From Cupriavidus metallidurans CH34 (GTDB lineage Bacteria > Pseudomonadota > Gammaproteobacteria > Burkholderiales > Burkholderiaceae), in the NCBI RefSeq assembly GCF_000196015.1, contig NC_007973.1, forward strand, positions 3,534,001 to 3,598,000: a stretch of DNA of 64,000 nucleotides, given 5' to 3'. The translations under genes were made by a program, and so were the position numbers. The notes below the pieces were generated by a model, which did not search any database, was not told where the DNA came from, and saw only the letters and a list, made by a program, of their open reading frames with translations. Below are positions 41,461 through 51,354 of this stretch, piece after piece (positions within the stretch are counted from its first letter, which is position 1; the number at the start of each line of letters is the position of its first letter).

Positions 41461-41769
41461 TCAAGCGGCCAGGACGGCACCGGTCGTCTTCAGCACGCGC
41501 ACGCGCTTGCCGTCTTCGACCTTGATACCGACGCGCGACGGCTTGCCATTGGCATCTACGAGCGCAACGTTGGAAATATGCAGCGGCATGAGCTTGTCGA
41601 CCACACCACCGGTGGTGCCCAGCATCGGGTTCGGGCGAGCGTGCTTCTTGGCAACGTTCACACCTTCAACCACGACCTTGTCACCCTGCACTGCTTGCAC
41701 CGTGCCGCGCTTGCCCTTGTCCTTGCCGGTCAGCACGATGACTTCGTCGCCTTTGCGAATCTTGTTCAT
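41461..41769 (-). CDS. rplX: 50S ribosomal protein L24
   Basis: 102-residue assembly-initiator protein with a KOW motif: [20 protein letters not shown]. Confidence 0.98.
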   Translation of the reverse strand: MNKIRKGDEVIVLTGKDKGKRGTVQAVQGDKVVVEGVNVAKKHARPNPMLGTTGGVVDKLMPLHISNVALVDANGKPSRVGIKVEDGKRVRVLKTTGAVLAA

Positions 41770-41778
41770 GGCGGCTCC

Positions 41779-42147
41779 TTACAGCACTTCCGGAGCGAGC
41801 GACACGATCTTCATGAAGCGCTCGGTACGGAGTTCACGAGTCACCGGCCCGAAAATACGGGTGCCGATCGGCTCGAGCTTGTTGTTCAGCAGGACAGCAG
41901 CATTGCCGTCGAACTTGACGAGCGAACCATCAGCGCGGCGCACGCCCTTGGCGGTACGCACAACGACTGCGTTGTAGATGTCGCCCTTCTTCACGCGACC
42001 GCGCGGCGCTGCGTCCTTCACGGTCACCTTGATGATGTCGCCCACGCTCGCGTAGCGGCGCTTGGACCCACCCAGTACCTTGATGCACAGCACTTCGCGC
42101 GCACCGGTGTTATCGGCCACTTCGAGCCGGCTTTCTGTCTGAATCAT
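41779..42147 (-). CDS. rplN: 50S ribosomal protein L14
   Basis: 122-residue intersubunit-bridge protein, [20 protein letters not shown]. First gene of the spc operon. A 277-bp untranslated stretch with a strong promoter lies before it. Confidence 0.98.
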   Translation of the reverse strand: MIQTESRLEVADNTGAREVLCIKVLGGSKRRYASVGDIIKVTVKDAAPRGRVKKGDIYNAVVVRTAKGVRRADGSLVKFDGNAAVLLNNKLEPIGTRIFGPVTRELRTERFMKIVSLAPEVL

Positions 42148-42375
42148 GGTGTTATCTTCCCAACTTAATCCGCCAGACTCTCCATATAGGAAGCCCGCCG
42201 GTCAGTCTTGGTCCCGTCGGTACCTGGCATTGCGCCCCGCACCGCTTGGGTTGATCAACTTGGAAGTCGGTAGTGCCTGCTACCCCGCAAAACATGGAGC
42301 ACCAGACCCTGGCTCGCTTCGCAGGCCCGCCCGGGTGATACTGCAGGGGCAAGCGCAACAAAGCGGAAGTCCAGG

Positions 42376-42403
42376 ATTATAGCATATAACCCTGGACTTG
42401 CAA
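42376..42403 (-). promoter_or_regulatory. spc operon promoter
   Basis: Minus-strand TTGCAA (42403-42398), a 16-bp spacer, and a perfect TATAAT (42381-42376), 229 bp before rplN. The -10 box sits inside a 29-bp near-palindrome (42371-42399). The remaining 220 bp to rplN is an untranslated leader without a gene. Confidence 0.75.
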
Positions 42404-42424
42404 GTCATCAATACACTGTTGTGT

Positions 42425-42703
42425 TTAGATGACGCGCGCAGCTTCTACCAGCCGGGAAACCACCCAGGACTTGGTCCGCGACAGCGGACGGGTTTCCTGG
42501 ATCTCGACCTTGTCGCCTTCCTTGTACTGGTTGGCCTCGTCGTGTGCGTGGTACTTCTTCGAACGCAGCACGTACTTGCCGTACAGGGGGTGCTTGACGC
42601 GGTTTTCGATCAGGACCGTCACGGTCTTGTCCATCTTGTCGCTCACGACACGACCCACGAGGGTACGGCGAAGCGACGTTTCAGTCTTCGCAGCTTCAGT
42701 CAT
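42425..42703 (-). CDS. rpsQ: 30S ribosomal protein S17
   Basis: 92-residue OB-fold protein that binds the 5' domain of 16S r[21 protein letters not shown] and [20 protein letters not shown] are diagnostic. Last gene of the S10 operon, overlapping rpmC by 4 bp. Confidence 0.98.
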   Translation of the reverse strand: MTEAAKTETSLRRTLVGRVVSDKMDKTVTVLIENRVKHPLYGKYVLRSKKYHAHDEANQYKEGDKVEIQETRPLSRTKSWVVSRLVEAARVI

Positions 42704-42894
42704 TTCGCGTTCGCCTTTTCGGTCAGCACGGTTTGCACACGCGCGATGTCCTTGCGCACCTTCTTCAGCTGGCTGGTGTTCTGCAGCTGTTGGGTGGCCT
42801 TTTGCATGCGCAGGCTAAATTGGGCCTTCAGCAGCTCGGAGAGCTCCTGGTTCAGGCCTGCGGCGTCCTTGCCGCGCAGTTCGGATGCTTTCAT
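42700..42894 (-). CDS. rpmC: 50S ribosomal protein L29
   Basis: 64-residue protein at the tunnel exit, [20 protein letters not shown]; two helices forming a hairpin. Confidence 0.97.
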   Translation of the reverse strand: MKASELRGKDAAGLNQELSELLKAQFSLRMQKATQQLQNTSQLKKVRKDIARVQTVLTEKANAK

Positions 42895-42906
42895 CCTTAA
42901 CTCTCC

Positions 42907-43323
42907 TTACGTACCGACCTGACGCACCACGAAATTCGTGGCGATCGGCAGCTTGGCGGCCGCGAGGCGGAACGCCTCACGCGCCAGCTCTTCGCTCACG
43001 CCATCCATTTCGTACAGCATCTTGCCCGGCTGAATTTCAGCCACGTAGTATTCCGGGTTGCCCTTACCGTTACCCATACGAACTTCGGCAGGCTTCTTCG
43101 AGATCGGCTTGTCCGGGAAAATCCGGATCCAGATGCGGCCGCCACGCTTGATGTGACGGGTCATCGCACGACGTGCCGACTCGATCTGACGAGCGGTCAG
43201 GCGACCACGGCCCATTGCCTTCAGGCCGAATTCGCCGAAAGACACGGCGTTACCACGGGTAGCCTTACCCGTGTTGCGGCCCTTCTGCTCCTTGCGATAC
43301 TTCCTACGCTTCGGTTGCAGCAT
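42907..43323 (-). CDS. rplP: 50S ribosomal protein L16
   Basis: 138-residue protein organising the A-site region; [17 protein letters not shown] and [20 protein letters not shown] are diagnostic. The arginine hydroxylated in E. coli L16 lies in the conserved [12 protein letters not shown] region. Confidence 0.98.
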
Positions 43324-43325
43324 TG

Positions 43326-44123
43326 TTATTCTCCACTCTTCGCATCTGCGCCAGGCGCAGCACGACGACCAGCACCGGCACCACCGCGGCGGTTGCCAGC
43401 CGGACGGCCTTCACCTTCGCGGCGACGGCCTTCCGGACGACCCGGGCGACGACGACGGTCTTCTTGCGGCTCTTCAACCACGGGCGCATCGTTGCGGCCC
43501 AGGTGATCACCCTTGTAGACCCACACCTTGACACCGATGATGCCGTAGGTGGTTTCGGCTTCGGAGAAGCCGTAGTCGATGTCGGCGCGCAGGGTGTGCA
43601 GGGGCACACGGCCTTCGCGGTACCACTCGGTACGTGCGATTTCGATACCGTTCAGACGACCCGAGCTCATGATCTTGATGCCTTGGGCACCCAGACGCAT
43701 CGCGTTCTGCATCGCGCGCTTCATGGCGCGACGGAACATGATGCGGCGCTCGAGCTGCTGCGTGATCGAATCGGCGATCAGCTGCGCATCGGTTTCCGGC
43801 TTGCGGATTTCCTCGATGTTCACGTGCACGGGCACACCCATGCGACGTTGCAGCTCGGCCTTCAGCAGTTCGATGTCCTCACCCTTCTTGCCGATCACCA
43901 CGCCCGGACGCGAGCTGTAAATGGTGATACGTGCATTACGGGCAGGACGCTCGATCACGACGCGGCCAACCGATGCGTTCTTGAGCTTCTTCTTCAGGAA
44001 CTCGCGAACTTCGATGTCTTCTTTCAGCATGCCGGCGAACTTCGTGTTGTTGGCGTACCAACGCGAAGCCCAGTTACGGCTGACGGCCAGACGGAAGCCA
44101 GTCGGATGAATCTTCTGTCCCAT
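43326..44123 (-). CDS. rpsC: 30S ribosomal protein S3
   Basis: 265-residue mRNA-entry protein with helicase activity. [18 protein letters not shown], the KH domain [13 protein letters not shown] and [15 protein letters not shown] are diagnostic. It carries a C-terminal extension of about 50 residues rich in R, G, P and E, longer than E. coli S3 (233 residues). Such extensions are common in this group. Confidence 0.98.
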
Positions 44124-44132
44124 CGTGACTCC

Positions 44133-44462
44133 TTAGTTGCCGAGCGTCACAGTGATGTGACAGGTTTGTTTCTCGATGCGGTTGCCGCGGCCCTTCGCCC
44201 GTGCGGTGAAGCGCTTGAGCGAGGTTGCCTTGTCGACGAAGATCGATTTGACCTTCAGCTCGTCGATGTCGGCGCCTTCGTTGTGCTCAGCGTTGGCGAT
44301 GGCCGATTCGACCACCTTCTTCACGATCCCGGCGGCCTTCTTCGGGCTGAAAGCCAGGATGTTGAGCGCACGCTCGATCGGCAGACCACGGATCTGGTCA
44401 GCGACCAGACGCGTCTTCTGGGCGGAGATGCGGGCACCGCGATGAATCGCTTTCACTTCCAT
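44133..44462 (-). CDS. rplV: 50S ribosomal protein L22
   Basis: 109-residue tunnel protein, [20 protein letters not shown], with the beta-hairpin loop [20 protein letters not shown] that lines the exit tunnel. No macrolide-resistance deletion is apparent. Confidence 0.98.
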   Translation of the reverse strand: MEVKAIHRGARISAQKTRLVADQIRGLPIERALNILAFSPKKAAGIVKKVVESAIANAEHNEGADIDELKVKSIFVDKATSLKRFTARAKGRGNRIEKQTCHITVTLGN

Positions 44463-44471
44463 GATGGCACC

Positions 44472-44747
44472 TTACCTCTTCGCTTTCTTGTCAGCCGCGT
44501 GGCCCTTGAACGTGCGAGTGATCGCAAATTCGCCGAGCTTGTGGCCAACCATGTTTTCCGTCACGTACACCGGCACGTGTTGACGGCCGTTGTGCACGGC
44601 GATCGTCAGGCCGATGAAGTCCGGCAGAATGGTCGAACGACGCGACCATGTCTTGATGGGCTTCTTGTCCTTGCCGCCAACGGCCGCTTCCACCTTCTTC
44701 AGCAGGTGGCCGTCGCAGAACGGACCCTTTTTTGCGGAACGAGTCAT
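44472..44747 (-). CDS. rpsS: 30S ribosomal protein S19
   Basis: 91-residue head protein, [41 protein letters not shown] is diagnostic. Confidence 0.98.
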
Positions 44748-44769
44748 ATCTTTAGCTCCTACCTACCGA

Positions 44770-45600
44770 TTAGCGCTTGTGGCGGCGCTGGACGATCATG
44801 CTGTCCGTGCGCTTGTTGCTGCGGGTACGGTAACCCTTAGCAGGGGTACCCCACGGCGACACAGGATCGCGACCAGCAGCAGTCTTGCCTTCACCACCAC
44901 CATGCGGGTGGTCGACCGGGTTCATCACCACGCCGCGAACGGTCGGGCGAATACCGCGCCAGCGAGTTGCACCGGCCTTGCCGATGACGCGCAGGCTGTG
45001 CTCTTCGTTGCCCACTTCACCGATGGTGGCGCGGCATTCGATATGCACGCGACGCACTTCACCGGAGCGCAGACGAACCTGAGCGTACAGGCCTTCGCGG
45101 GCCAGCAGCACGGCGGAACCACCAGCAGCACGCGCAACTTGCGCGCCCTTGCCAGGCAGGATTTCCACGTTGTTGATCGTGGTACCAACCGGGATGTTGC
45201 GGATCGGCAGGTTGTTACCAGCCTTGATCGGCGCTTCCGAGCCGTTCATCAGGGCTTGGCCGGCCACCATGCCCTTCGTGGCGATGATGTAGCGGCGCTC
45301 GCCGTCGGCGAACAGCACCAGCGCGATGTTCGCGCTGCGGTTCGGATCGTATTCCAGGCGCTCGACCTTGGCGGCGATGCCGTCCTTGTCGTTGCGCTTG
45401 AAGTCGACCACGCGGTAGTGGTGCTTATGACCACCGCCCTTGTGGCGGGTGGTGATATGACCATTGTTGTTACGACCCGACTTCTGGAATTGCTTTTCCA
45501 GCAGCGGAGCGTGCGGGGCGCCCTTGTGAAGGTCCTTGTTGACCACCTTCACCATCGAGCGACGACCCGGGGAAGTCGGCTTGGTCTTGACGAGTGCCAT
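44770..45600 (-). CDS. rplB: 50S ribosomal protein L2
   Basis: 276-residue core protein of the large subunit near the peptidyl-transferase centre. The universally conserved histidine lies in [13 protein letters not shown]. Confidence 0.98.
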
Positions 45601-45602
45601 GA

Positions 45603-45917
45603 TTACTTGGCCTCCGCTTCAAAATTGATTTCCTGACCCGGCTTCAGCGACACGTAAGCTTTCTTCACGTGGTTGCGACGGCCCATGAAGCGGCCAAAGC
45701 GCTTTTGCTTGCCCTTCTGGTTCAGGATCTGAACGGACTGCACCTCGACCTTGAACAGCAGTTCGACTGCGGCCTTCACTTCTGCCTTGTTGGCATCGCG
45801 AGCCACTTCGAACACGACTTGTTCATTCTTGTCGGCTACCAGGGTTGCCTTTTCGGAAACCACCGGCGCGAGCAGCACCTGCATCAAACGATGATCGTTC
45901 TTGGCTACTTGCGTCAT
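45603..45917 (-). CDS. rplW: 50S ribosomal protein L23
   Basis: 104-residue protein that docks trigger factor and SRP at the tunnel exit; [16 protein letters not shown] and [18 protein letters not shown] are diagnostic. It overlaps rplD by 4 bp. Confidence 0.98.
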
Positions 45918-46534
45918 TTCAGCAACTCCTCGATCTGCGCGACAGCCGCCTTCGTCACCAGCACCTTCTTGTAGTGCACGAGCGACAGCGGATCAGCATG
46001 ACGCGGCTCCACGACTGCCACGTTCGGCAGGTTGCGCGAAGCCAGGTAGAGGTTCTCGTCGAGGTTGTCGGTGATGATCAGCACCGAGTCCAGGCCCATG
46101 GCCTTGAACTTGTCGGCCAAGAGCTTGGTCTTGGGCGCGTCGACAGCGAAACCGTCCACCACGTTGATACGACCTTCACGTGCGAGCTGCGAGTAAATCG
46201 AGCGCATACCAGCACGGAACATCTTCTTGTTGACCTTCTGGCTGAAGTTCTCTTCCGGCGAATTCGGGAAGATACGGCCACCGCCACGCCACAGGGGCGA
46301 GGACGACATACCGGCACGAGCACGGCCCGTACCCTTCTGGCGCCACGGCTTCTTGGTCGTGTGCTTGACCTCTTCACGATCCTTCTGCTTACGGTTACCG
46401 CTACGCGCGTTGGCCTGGTAAGCGACGACGATCTGGTGAACGAGGGCTTCGTTGTAGTCACGGCCGAACACTTCGGCAGACGCGGCAACGCCGGCGCCGA
46501 TTTGACCGTTGTCCTGGAGGAGCTTGAGTTCCAT
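45914..46534 (-). CDS. rplD: 50S ribosomal protein L4
   Basis: 206-residue tunnel protein; in E. coli also the feedback repressor of the S10 operon. Conserved elements are NQARSGN-type [34 protein letters not shown] and RGGGRIFPN. Confidence 0.98.
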
Positions 46535-46546
46535 TACATGCGCTCC

Positions 46547-47191
46547 TTAAGCTTTGGCCTTGACGGCCGGGGTCACGATGACCTTGCCGCCCTTGGAACC
46601 GGGGATGGCGCCCTTGACCAGCAGCAGCTTGCGCTCTGCGTCGATCTTGGCGATCTCGAGGTTTTGCACGGTGCGGGTAGCGTCACCCAGGTGACCCGTC
46701 ATGCGCTTGCCCGGGAACACGCGGCCCGGATCCTGTGCCATACCGATGGAACCCGGAACGTTGTGCGAACGCGAGTTACCGTGGGTGGCACGACCCGATG
46801 CGAAGTGGTGGCGCTTGATGGTACCGGCGTAGCCCTTACCGATGCTCACGCCCTGCACGTCGATCTTCTGGCCAACCTGGAACAGGTCGACGGAGAGCGA
46901 GCTGCCAGCTTGCAGCTCGGCAGCCTTGGCTGCATCGATGCGGAATTCTTTGATGACTTCGCCAGCTTCCACACCGGCTTTGGCGAGGTGACCCGCCAGC
47001 GGCTTGGTAACGCGGCTTGCGCGTCGGCTGCCAAAGGTGACTTGAACGGCGGTGTAACCGTCGGTCTCGTCCGTCTTGATTTGCGTCACGCGGTTGTCGC
47101 CGACCTCGACCACGGTAACGGGAATCGAATCACCGTCGTCCGTGAAAATACGGGTCATGCCAACCTTGCGACCTACAAGGCCAAGGCTCAT
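46547..47191 (-). CDS. rplC: 50S ribosomal protein L3
   Basis: 214-residue protein near the A-site entrance. [39 protein letters not shown] and the glutamine-containing [14 protein letters not shown] (PrmB methylation region) are diagnostic. I start at ATG 47191, with GGAG 6 nt upstream; the ATG at 47203 lacks a spaced site. It normally follows rpsJ directly, but here rpsJ is more than 5 kb away behind a catabolic block. Confidence 0.98.
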   Translation of the reverse strand: MSLGLVGRKVGMTRIFTDDGDSIPVTVVEVGDNRVTQIKTDETDGYTAVQVTFGSRRASRVTKPLAGHLAKAGVEAGEVIKEFRIDAAKAAELQAGSSLSVDLFQVGQKIDVQGVSIGKGYAGTIKRHHFASGRATHGNSRSHNVPGSIGMAQDPGRVFPGKRMTGHLGDATRTVQNLEIAKIDAERKLLLVKGAIPGSKGGKVIVTPAVKAKA

Positions 47192-47296
47192 GGTTTGCTC
47201 CATTCCCAGCTGCGATTGGCCGGGGCTGATTGATACACGAAAACTGTGTGAGTGCGGGTTGCGCGAAAGAAATTGCGCACGACCAAAACGGTCCCC

Positions 47297-47318
47297 GCTA
47301 CCCGGAGAAACGGGTAGC
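47297..47318 (-). promoter_or_regulatory. Leader hairpin of the rplC operon
   Basis: 8-bp perfect stem GCTACCCG / CGGGTAGC with a 6-nt loop at the very start of the predicted transcript. A second stem TTGCGCG... / ...GCGCA follows at about 47260-47279. The leader is about 125 nt long. Such position fits an autoregulatory leader of the L4 type, but the E. coli L4-leader sequence is not recognisable. Confidence 0.45.
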
Positions 47319-47323
47319 CTTAC

Positions 47324-47352
47324 ACTATAACGCAGGAGCTTGGAAAGGGCAA
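47324..47352 (-). promoter_or_regulatory. Promoter of rplC (S10 operon remainder)
   Basis: Minus-strand TTGCCC (47352-47347), exactly 17 bp, then TATAGT (47329-47324), about 135 bp before rplC. It lies between the end of the foreign block and rplC, so the ribosomal genes downstream do not depend on rpsJ transcription. Confidence 0.75.
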
Positions 47353-47460
47353 GTTCAATTGCCGAATCCCGCGCAGGACCACGTCTGTAGCGGCAGAATT
47401 CGGCGAAATTGCGGCGTAAAGCCAACTCGTGGCGGCGCGATGGCCGCCGAAGTGTGCATT

Positions 47461-47973
47461 TCAGGCGGCCACGCGGACGAAATCGCCCCCGTAGAACACC
47501 AGCGGATCACCATCGGAGGCTGCAAAATCCTCTACCGCACCGACGATCAGCAGGTGATCGCCGAGCGGGTCGGCGCGCTCGACACGGCACGAAAGCGTCG
47601 CGAGCGCCTCGTCAAGATATGGCACGCCACGCGGACAGCGCCAGTGCGGCACACCGGCGAACTTGTCGGGCTGGGGTCTGGCGAATCGACGCGCCAGTTC
47701 GTCGTGCCCGGCCCGGAGGATGCTCACGCCGAACGCCTCTCCTGACTGAAACAGTGCCGCATTGGGCGAATGGCGCGCCAGGCTCCAAACGATCAGCGGC
47801 GGATCCAGCGACAGCGAGGCGAACGAGTTCACGGTCAGCCCCACCGGCCGGCCTTGTGGGGCGCACGCACCAATGATCGCCACGCCCGTCGCGAACCGTC
47901 CGCAGACCCTTCGCAGGGCGCGGGGATCGGGCGCGCCCGCCGGCGTGCTTGCGACTATCTTGGTCGAGTCCAT
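47461..47973 (-). CDS. Flavin reductase, reductase component of a two-component monooxygenase
   Basis: 170-residue flavin reductase of the HpaC/StyB-like FMN-binding split-barrel family, supplying reduced FAD to the oxygenase. Visible features are [16 protein letters not shown], the flavin-binding [19 protein letters not shown] and the C-terminal PLVFYGGDF. It follows the StyA-like oxygenase gene after one base, so the two are translated together. From memory it corresponds to IifD in indole-oxidising clusters. Last gene of the catabolic block; no T-run terminator is seen after it. Confidence 0.88.
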   Translation of the reverse strand: MDSTKIVASTPAGAPDPRALRRVCGRFATGVAIIGACAPQGRPVGLTVNSFASLSLDPPLIVWSLARHSPNAALFQSGEAFGVSILRAGHDELARRFARPQPDKFAGVPHWRCPRGVPYLDEALATLSCRVERADPLGDHLLIVGAVEDFAASDGDPLVFYGGDFVRVAA

Positions 47974-47974
47974 G

Positions 47975-49216
47975 TCACGCTGCCTTGGCCAGTTGCTGGT
48001 CGATCAACTGCTGACATGCCAACGGATCGGACCACCACGGGAAGAAATCCGGTGGATTGTCGAATCCGTTGGCAATGCGCGCGGCCAAAGCCGGCGACTG
48101 GCCCGCGGCGCCCAAGAGGCCGAGGATATGAGGCGGCGGCGGGGTCAGCAGCGAGTTGGTCCAGTTGACCACATCGCCCGCATACGCCCAGTACCGCTCG
48201 AACGTCTGGTTCATCCAGTCCGCGTCATAGGGAAGGCCGTCCCGCGCGAGGATGGCATCCAGATAGACCTTGCAGCACTTGGCGGCGTTATTCGAACCCT
48301 GACCAGTGATGGGATCGTTGACGACCACGGCGTCGGCCATGCCGAACACCAGTCGACCGGAAGGCAAGGTCAGTACCGGCTTGCGCACCGTCGGCGCGAA
48401 GCGGCCCGACAGGATGCCGTTGGCATCGGTCAGCGCCACGCGATCGCAACGCTCGGCCTCCCAGGGCAGATAGGTACGCAGGATGCGCAGGCTCTCCTCG
48501 AGGTGTGCTTCCGGCGTGCGCGCTTCGGACCAGCGGTCCATGTCGCCGCCCGGTACCCCTTCGAACACCATGATCTCGCATGGCCCGGATAGCGTAAGTG
48601 CTGGGAACACGAAGTACTCCCCTACCCCCGGGATGAGGTTGAAGCAAACCCGCGAGAAGGGTGTGCGCGGCAACATGCCGGTGACGTACGTCAGCGCCAG
48701 CGCGCGTTGTGGCGCGCTGAAAGGGCTGCGTGCGGCGTCGCGCTCGAAGCGGCTGACGATCTCCCCCTTGCCGGCGGCCAGCAGCACCAGGTCGTGGTCG
48801 AGCGTCAGGGCTTCCAACTCATTCAGCCCAACATCGACAATGCGCAGATCGCCGCCGCGTTCGACAAAGGCATCCATCCACGCCGGCATCTTCAGGCGCT
48901 GGTCCACTGCCTGCGCCACGCGGTCCAGCGGGGCCGCCCAGTCGATCAGCTTCTCGCCGCGCCGTTCCGGATGGGGAATGGCCAGGCCGATACCTTCCAC
49001 GGGCGGGCACGCTTCCTCCCACCAGTTGAGATCGAGATCGCGCTCGGTCTGCAGCGCGCGGTCGAACATGCATTGGCTGGACATCACCTTGCCCGCGCGA
49101 ATCTGGTCCGCGGTGCGATTAGACAGCAATGTCACCCGATAGCCTCTGGCCTGCAGCCCCAGGGCCATCTGTAATCCGGACTGGCCGGCACCGACGATGG
49201 CAATACGTTGGCTCAT
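47975..49216 (-). CDS. StyA-type FAD-dependent monooxygenase, probably indole/styrene epoxidase
   Basis: 413-residue group E flavoprotein monooxygenase. The N-terminal Rossmann motif is RIAIVGAGQSGLQMALGL, the FAD-binding segment DAVVVNDPITGQGSNNA is near residues 300-316, and SNRTADQIRAG follows the first beta-alpha-beta unit as in styrene monooxygenase StyA. The family forms an epoxide on the vinyl group of styrene or the 2,3-bond of indole using FADH2 from a separate reductase. The SDR and DLH-fusion partners upstream favour indole (IifC/IndA-like) over styrene, because no styrene oxide isomerase is present. GGAG precedes the ATG. Confidence 0.88.
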   Translation of the reverse strand: MSQRIAIVGAGQSGLQMALGLQARGYRVTLLSNRTADQIRAGKVMSSQCMFDRALQTERDLDLNWWEEACPPVEGIGLAIPHPERRGEKLIDWAAPLDRVAQAVDQRLKMPAWMDAFVERGGDLRIVDVGLNELEALTLDHDLVLLAAGKGEIVSRFERDAARSPFSAPQRALALTYVTGMLPRTPFSRVCFNLIPGVGEYFVFPALTLSGPCEIMVFEGVPGGDMDRWSEARTPEAHLEESLRILRTYLPWEAERCDRVALTDANGILSGRFAPTVRKPVLTLPSGRLVFGMADAVVVNDPITGQGSNNAAKCCKVYLDAILARDGLPYDADWMNQTFERYWAYAGDVVNWTNSLLTPPPPHILGLLGAAGQSPALAARIANGFDNPPDFFPWWSDPLACQQLIDQQLAKAA

Positions 49217-49249
49217 GGTTGTCTCCGTGATCTGTTTTCGGAAGGCGAT

Positions 49250-50038
49250 TCAGCCAGCCAGCTTGCCGATGGCCGGGACGTTCTGTTCAGGGCCCATGGC
49301 GGCGTATCCGCCATCCACCGCGTAGTCCGCTCCGGTGACGAAGCTGGCGTGATCCGAGCAGAGAAACAGGACCACCTGTGCGACCTCGTCCGGCTCGCCA
49401 ACGCGGCCGAGCATGTGGAAGGGCGCGGCCACGGCATCGGTGCGCGCGCGGTTGCCACCGCTGACTTCGTCCATCAGCCGGCACCAGGTCCATCCCGGTG
49501 AGACGGCATTGACGCGGATGCGGTCCGGCGCGAGGTCCATCGCCATGCTGCGCGTCAGTTGCGCCATGGCGGCCTTGGATACTGGATAGAGCCAGCGCCC
49601 GGTCTGCGCGACCCGCGCCGAGATGCTGGTGAAATTGACGATGGCACCGCCGCCACGCGTGCGCATGTGCGGGTGCACGGCCTGCGCCAGCATGACGCCG
49701 GACACCACGTTCACATCGAGTGCCGCCAGCCAGTCAGCGCGGGAAGAGCGAAAGCCATCATCCAGATAGGTGCAGGCCAGGTTGACCAGAAAATCCACGC
49801 CGCCGAATCGGCTGACCACCTGCGCCACCGCGCTGCGGACCTGATCGTCCTGGGTGATGTCGGTGGGCACGAACATGGCCATCGGTCCCAACAACGCCGC
49901 CACGCGCTCGCCGCCGGCGGCGTCGATATCGAGAATCGCCACGCGGGTGCCCGCTTCGGCAAATGCGCGGGCAACCCCCGCGCCGATCAGTGTGGCGCCG
50001 CCTGTGACGATGGCTACCTTGTCCTGCAAGCCTTGCAT
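49250..50038 (-). CDS. Short-chain dehydrogenase/reductase
   Basis: 262-residue classical SDR. The cofactor site is TGGATLIGAGVARAF and LDIDAAG, with Asp after beta-2 favouring NAD(H). Catalytic residues are Ser in NFTSIS and the YPVSK Tyr-Lys pair. The usual NNAG motif is replaced by NLAC (VNLACTYLDD). In iif-type clusters this position is taken by IifB, which oxidises the indole dihydrodiol to 3-hydroxyindolin-2-one; that role is inferred here. The ATG at 50038 has GGAG upstream; a longer frame running into the previous gene is not real. Confidence 0.88.
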   Translation of the reverse strand: MQGLQDKVAIVTGGATLIGAGVARAFAEAGTRVAILDIDAAGGERVAALLGPMAMFVPTDITQDDQVRSAVAQVVSRFGGVDFLVNLACTYLDDGFRSSRADWLAALDVNVVSGVMLAQAVHPHMRTRGGGAIVNFTSISARVAQTGRWLYPVSKAAMAQLTRSMAMDLAPDRIRVNAVSPGWTWCRLMDEVSGGNRARTDAVAAPFHMLGRVGEPDEVAQVVLFLCSDHASFVTGADYAVDGGYAAMGPEQNVPAIGKLAG

Positions 50039-50124
50039 GATGGTGTCTCCTCGGTTGATGTGCGGGGCGGCCTCTGACGTGCCGTCCCCGCGTTCCGCCC
50101 GTTCCGCAACGTGGGCCGGGGGCG

Positions 50125-51354
50125 TTACTTGCCTTCGCTCTCGCTCCAGCGCGCCATCAGCGTGTTGGATGGCAGGGTTTCGTCCAGCAGCTTGCGTGCC
50201 GTCTCGACTCCGGCCACGGGTAGCCCCTTGGGATCGAGCAGGCCGACCTGTACCAGCACGCTGGCCTGGTCCCAGTAGATATGCTCGTGATAGAGCTTGT
50301 CGCCACGGAACTTGATGATGGCGATCAGCGGGATCTCTACGCGCTTGCCGGTTGGAGGCACGCCGGGGAGCATCCAGTCGATCTCGCAGGTGTGGGTAAA
50401 GCAGAAGAGGATCTCGTCCACTACCTGGCTGGCGCCGATCGTGCGGGACAGCGGAATCAGCGTGGTGTCGGGCGGATTGCTGTGGACGAAGTGGTGCTGG
50501 TAGAAGCGCTTGAGCTGCCGGTAGCCCACGCCACCGGTCATCGTCGGGATGTGGTTGACGTATGGCTCGGCCACCATCGTCGCCATCGTGGCATCGACAT
50601 CGCGCGTGGCGAATTCGTACTCGCAATGCTTATCCCACAGCGCGGAGAAATCGTAGTGCGGGCCCATCTCGGCGCGGAACGCCGCGATCGAACGCTGGTG
50701 CGCCATCAGGGCCGAGGCCTTGTCGAAGTGCTCGCCGCCGGTGCGCGCGAACGCGTGATCCATCCCCGGATAGACGTACAGTTCGACACCGGGTTGGCCG
50801 GACAGCGCTTCGCGGATGCTCGCCTGCGCCTCGGGCGGGCAGAAGCCATCGCGCTCGGCGACATGCAGTACCAGCCGGCCACGGATGTTTCTGGCCTCGC
50901 CAAGCGCGCGCTCGATACCAACCCCGTAGTAGCCGACGGCACAGGCTACGTCCGGCAGTCGGCACGCCGCCAGATAGGCCAGCTTGCCGCCGAGGCAGAA
51001 GCCGAGCACACCGGTCTGGCCAGCGCATTCGGGGCGTTGGCGTAGCGTGGCGAGAGCGGCGCCGACGTCCTGCACGCCCTTATCTTCGTCAAATTGCTGG
51101 TACAAGCCGAGTGCACGCTGGAAGTCCGCCCCACGGTCGGATAGCTCGATCCCGTGCTCGATGCGCCAGAACAGATCCGGCACCAGCACGGTATAGCCTT
51201 CCTCGGCATAGTAGTCGGCCACCTGCCGCATGGTGGCATTGACGCCGAAGATCTCCTGGCACAGCACGATGCCAGGGCCCTTGCCTCCTGCCGGAGTGGC
51301 GAGATAGCCACTGAAGTTGCCGTCCTGGGTCTGGATCTGGATAGTCTGGCCCAT
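50125..51354 (-). CDS. Dienelactone hydrolase / SnoaL-like fusion protein
   Basis: 409-residue two-domain protein. Residues 1-235 are an alpha/beta-hydrolase of the dienelactone hydrolase family with nucleophile motif GFCLGG, Asp in AERDGFCPP and His in PGMDHAF. Residues 250-409 form a SnoaL/NTF2-like cone fold (VNHIPTMTGGVGYRQLKRFY, IIKFRGDKLYHEHIYWDQ). From memory the first gene of indole iif clusters (IifA), which turns 3-hydroxyindolin-2-one into anthranilate without cofactor, has this kind of architecture. ATG 51354 has AGGAG upstream. First gene of the minus-strand operon. Confidence 0.82.
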   Translation of the reverse strand: MGQTIQIQTQDGNFSGYLATPAGGKGPGIVLCQEIFGVNATMRQVADYYAEEGYTVLVPDLFWRIEHGIELSDRGADFQRALGLYQQFDEDKGVQDVGAALATLRQRPECAGQTGVLGFCLGGKLAYLAACRLPDVACAVGYYGVGIERALGEARNIRGRLVLHVAERDGFCPPEAQASIREALSGQPGVELYVYPGMDHAFARTGGEHFDKASALMAHQRSIAAFRAEMGPHYDFSALWDKHCEYEFATRDVDATMATMVAEPYVNHIPTMTGGVGYRQLKRFYQHHFVHSNPPDTTLIPLSRTIGASQVVDEILFCFTHTCEIDWMLPGVPPTGKRVEIPLIAIIKFRGDKLYHEHIYWDQASVLVQVGLLDPKGLPVAGVETARKLLDETLPSNTLMARWSESEGK

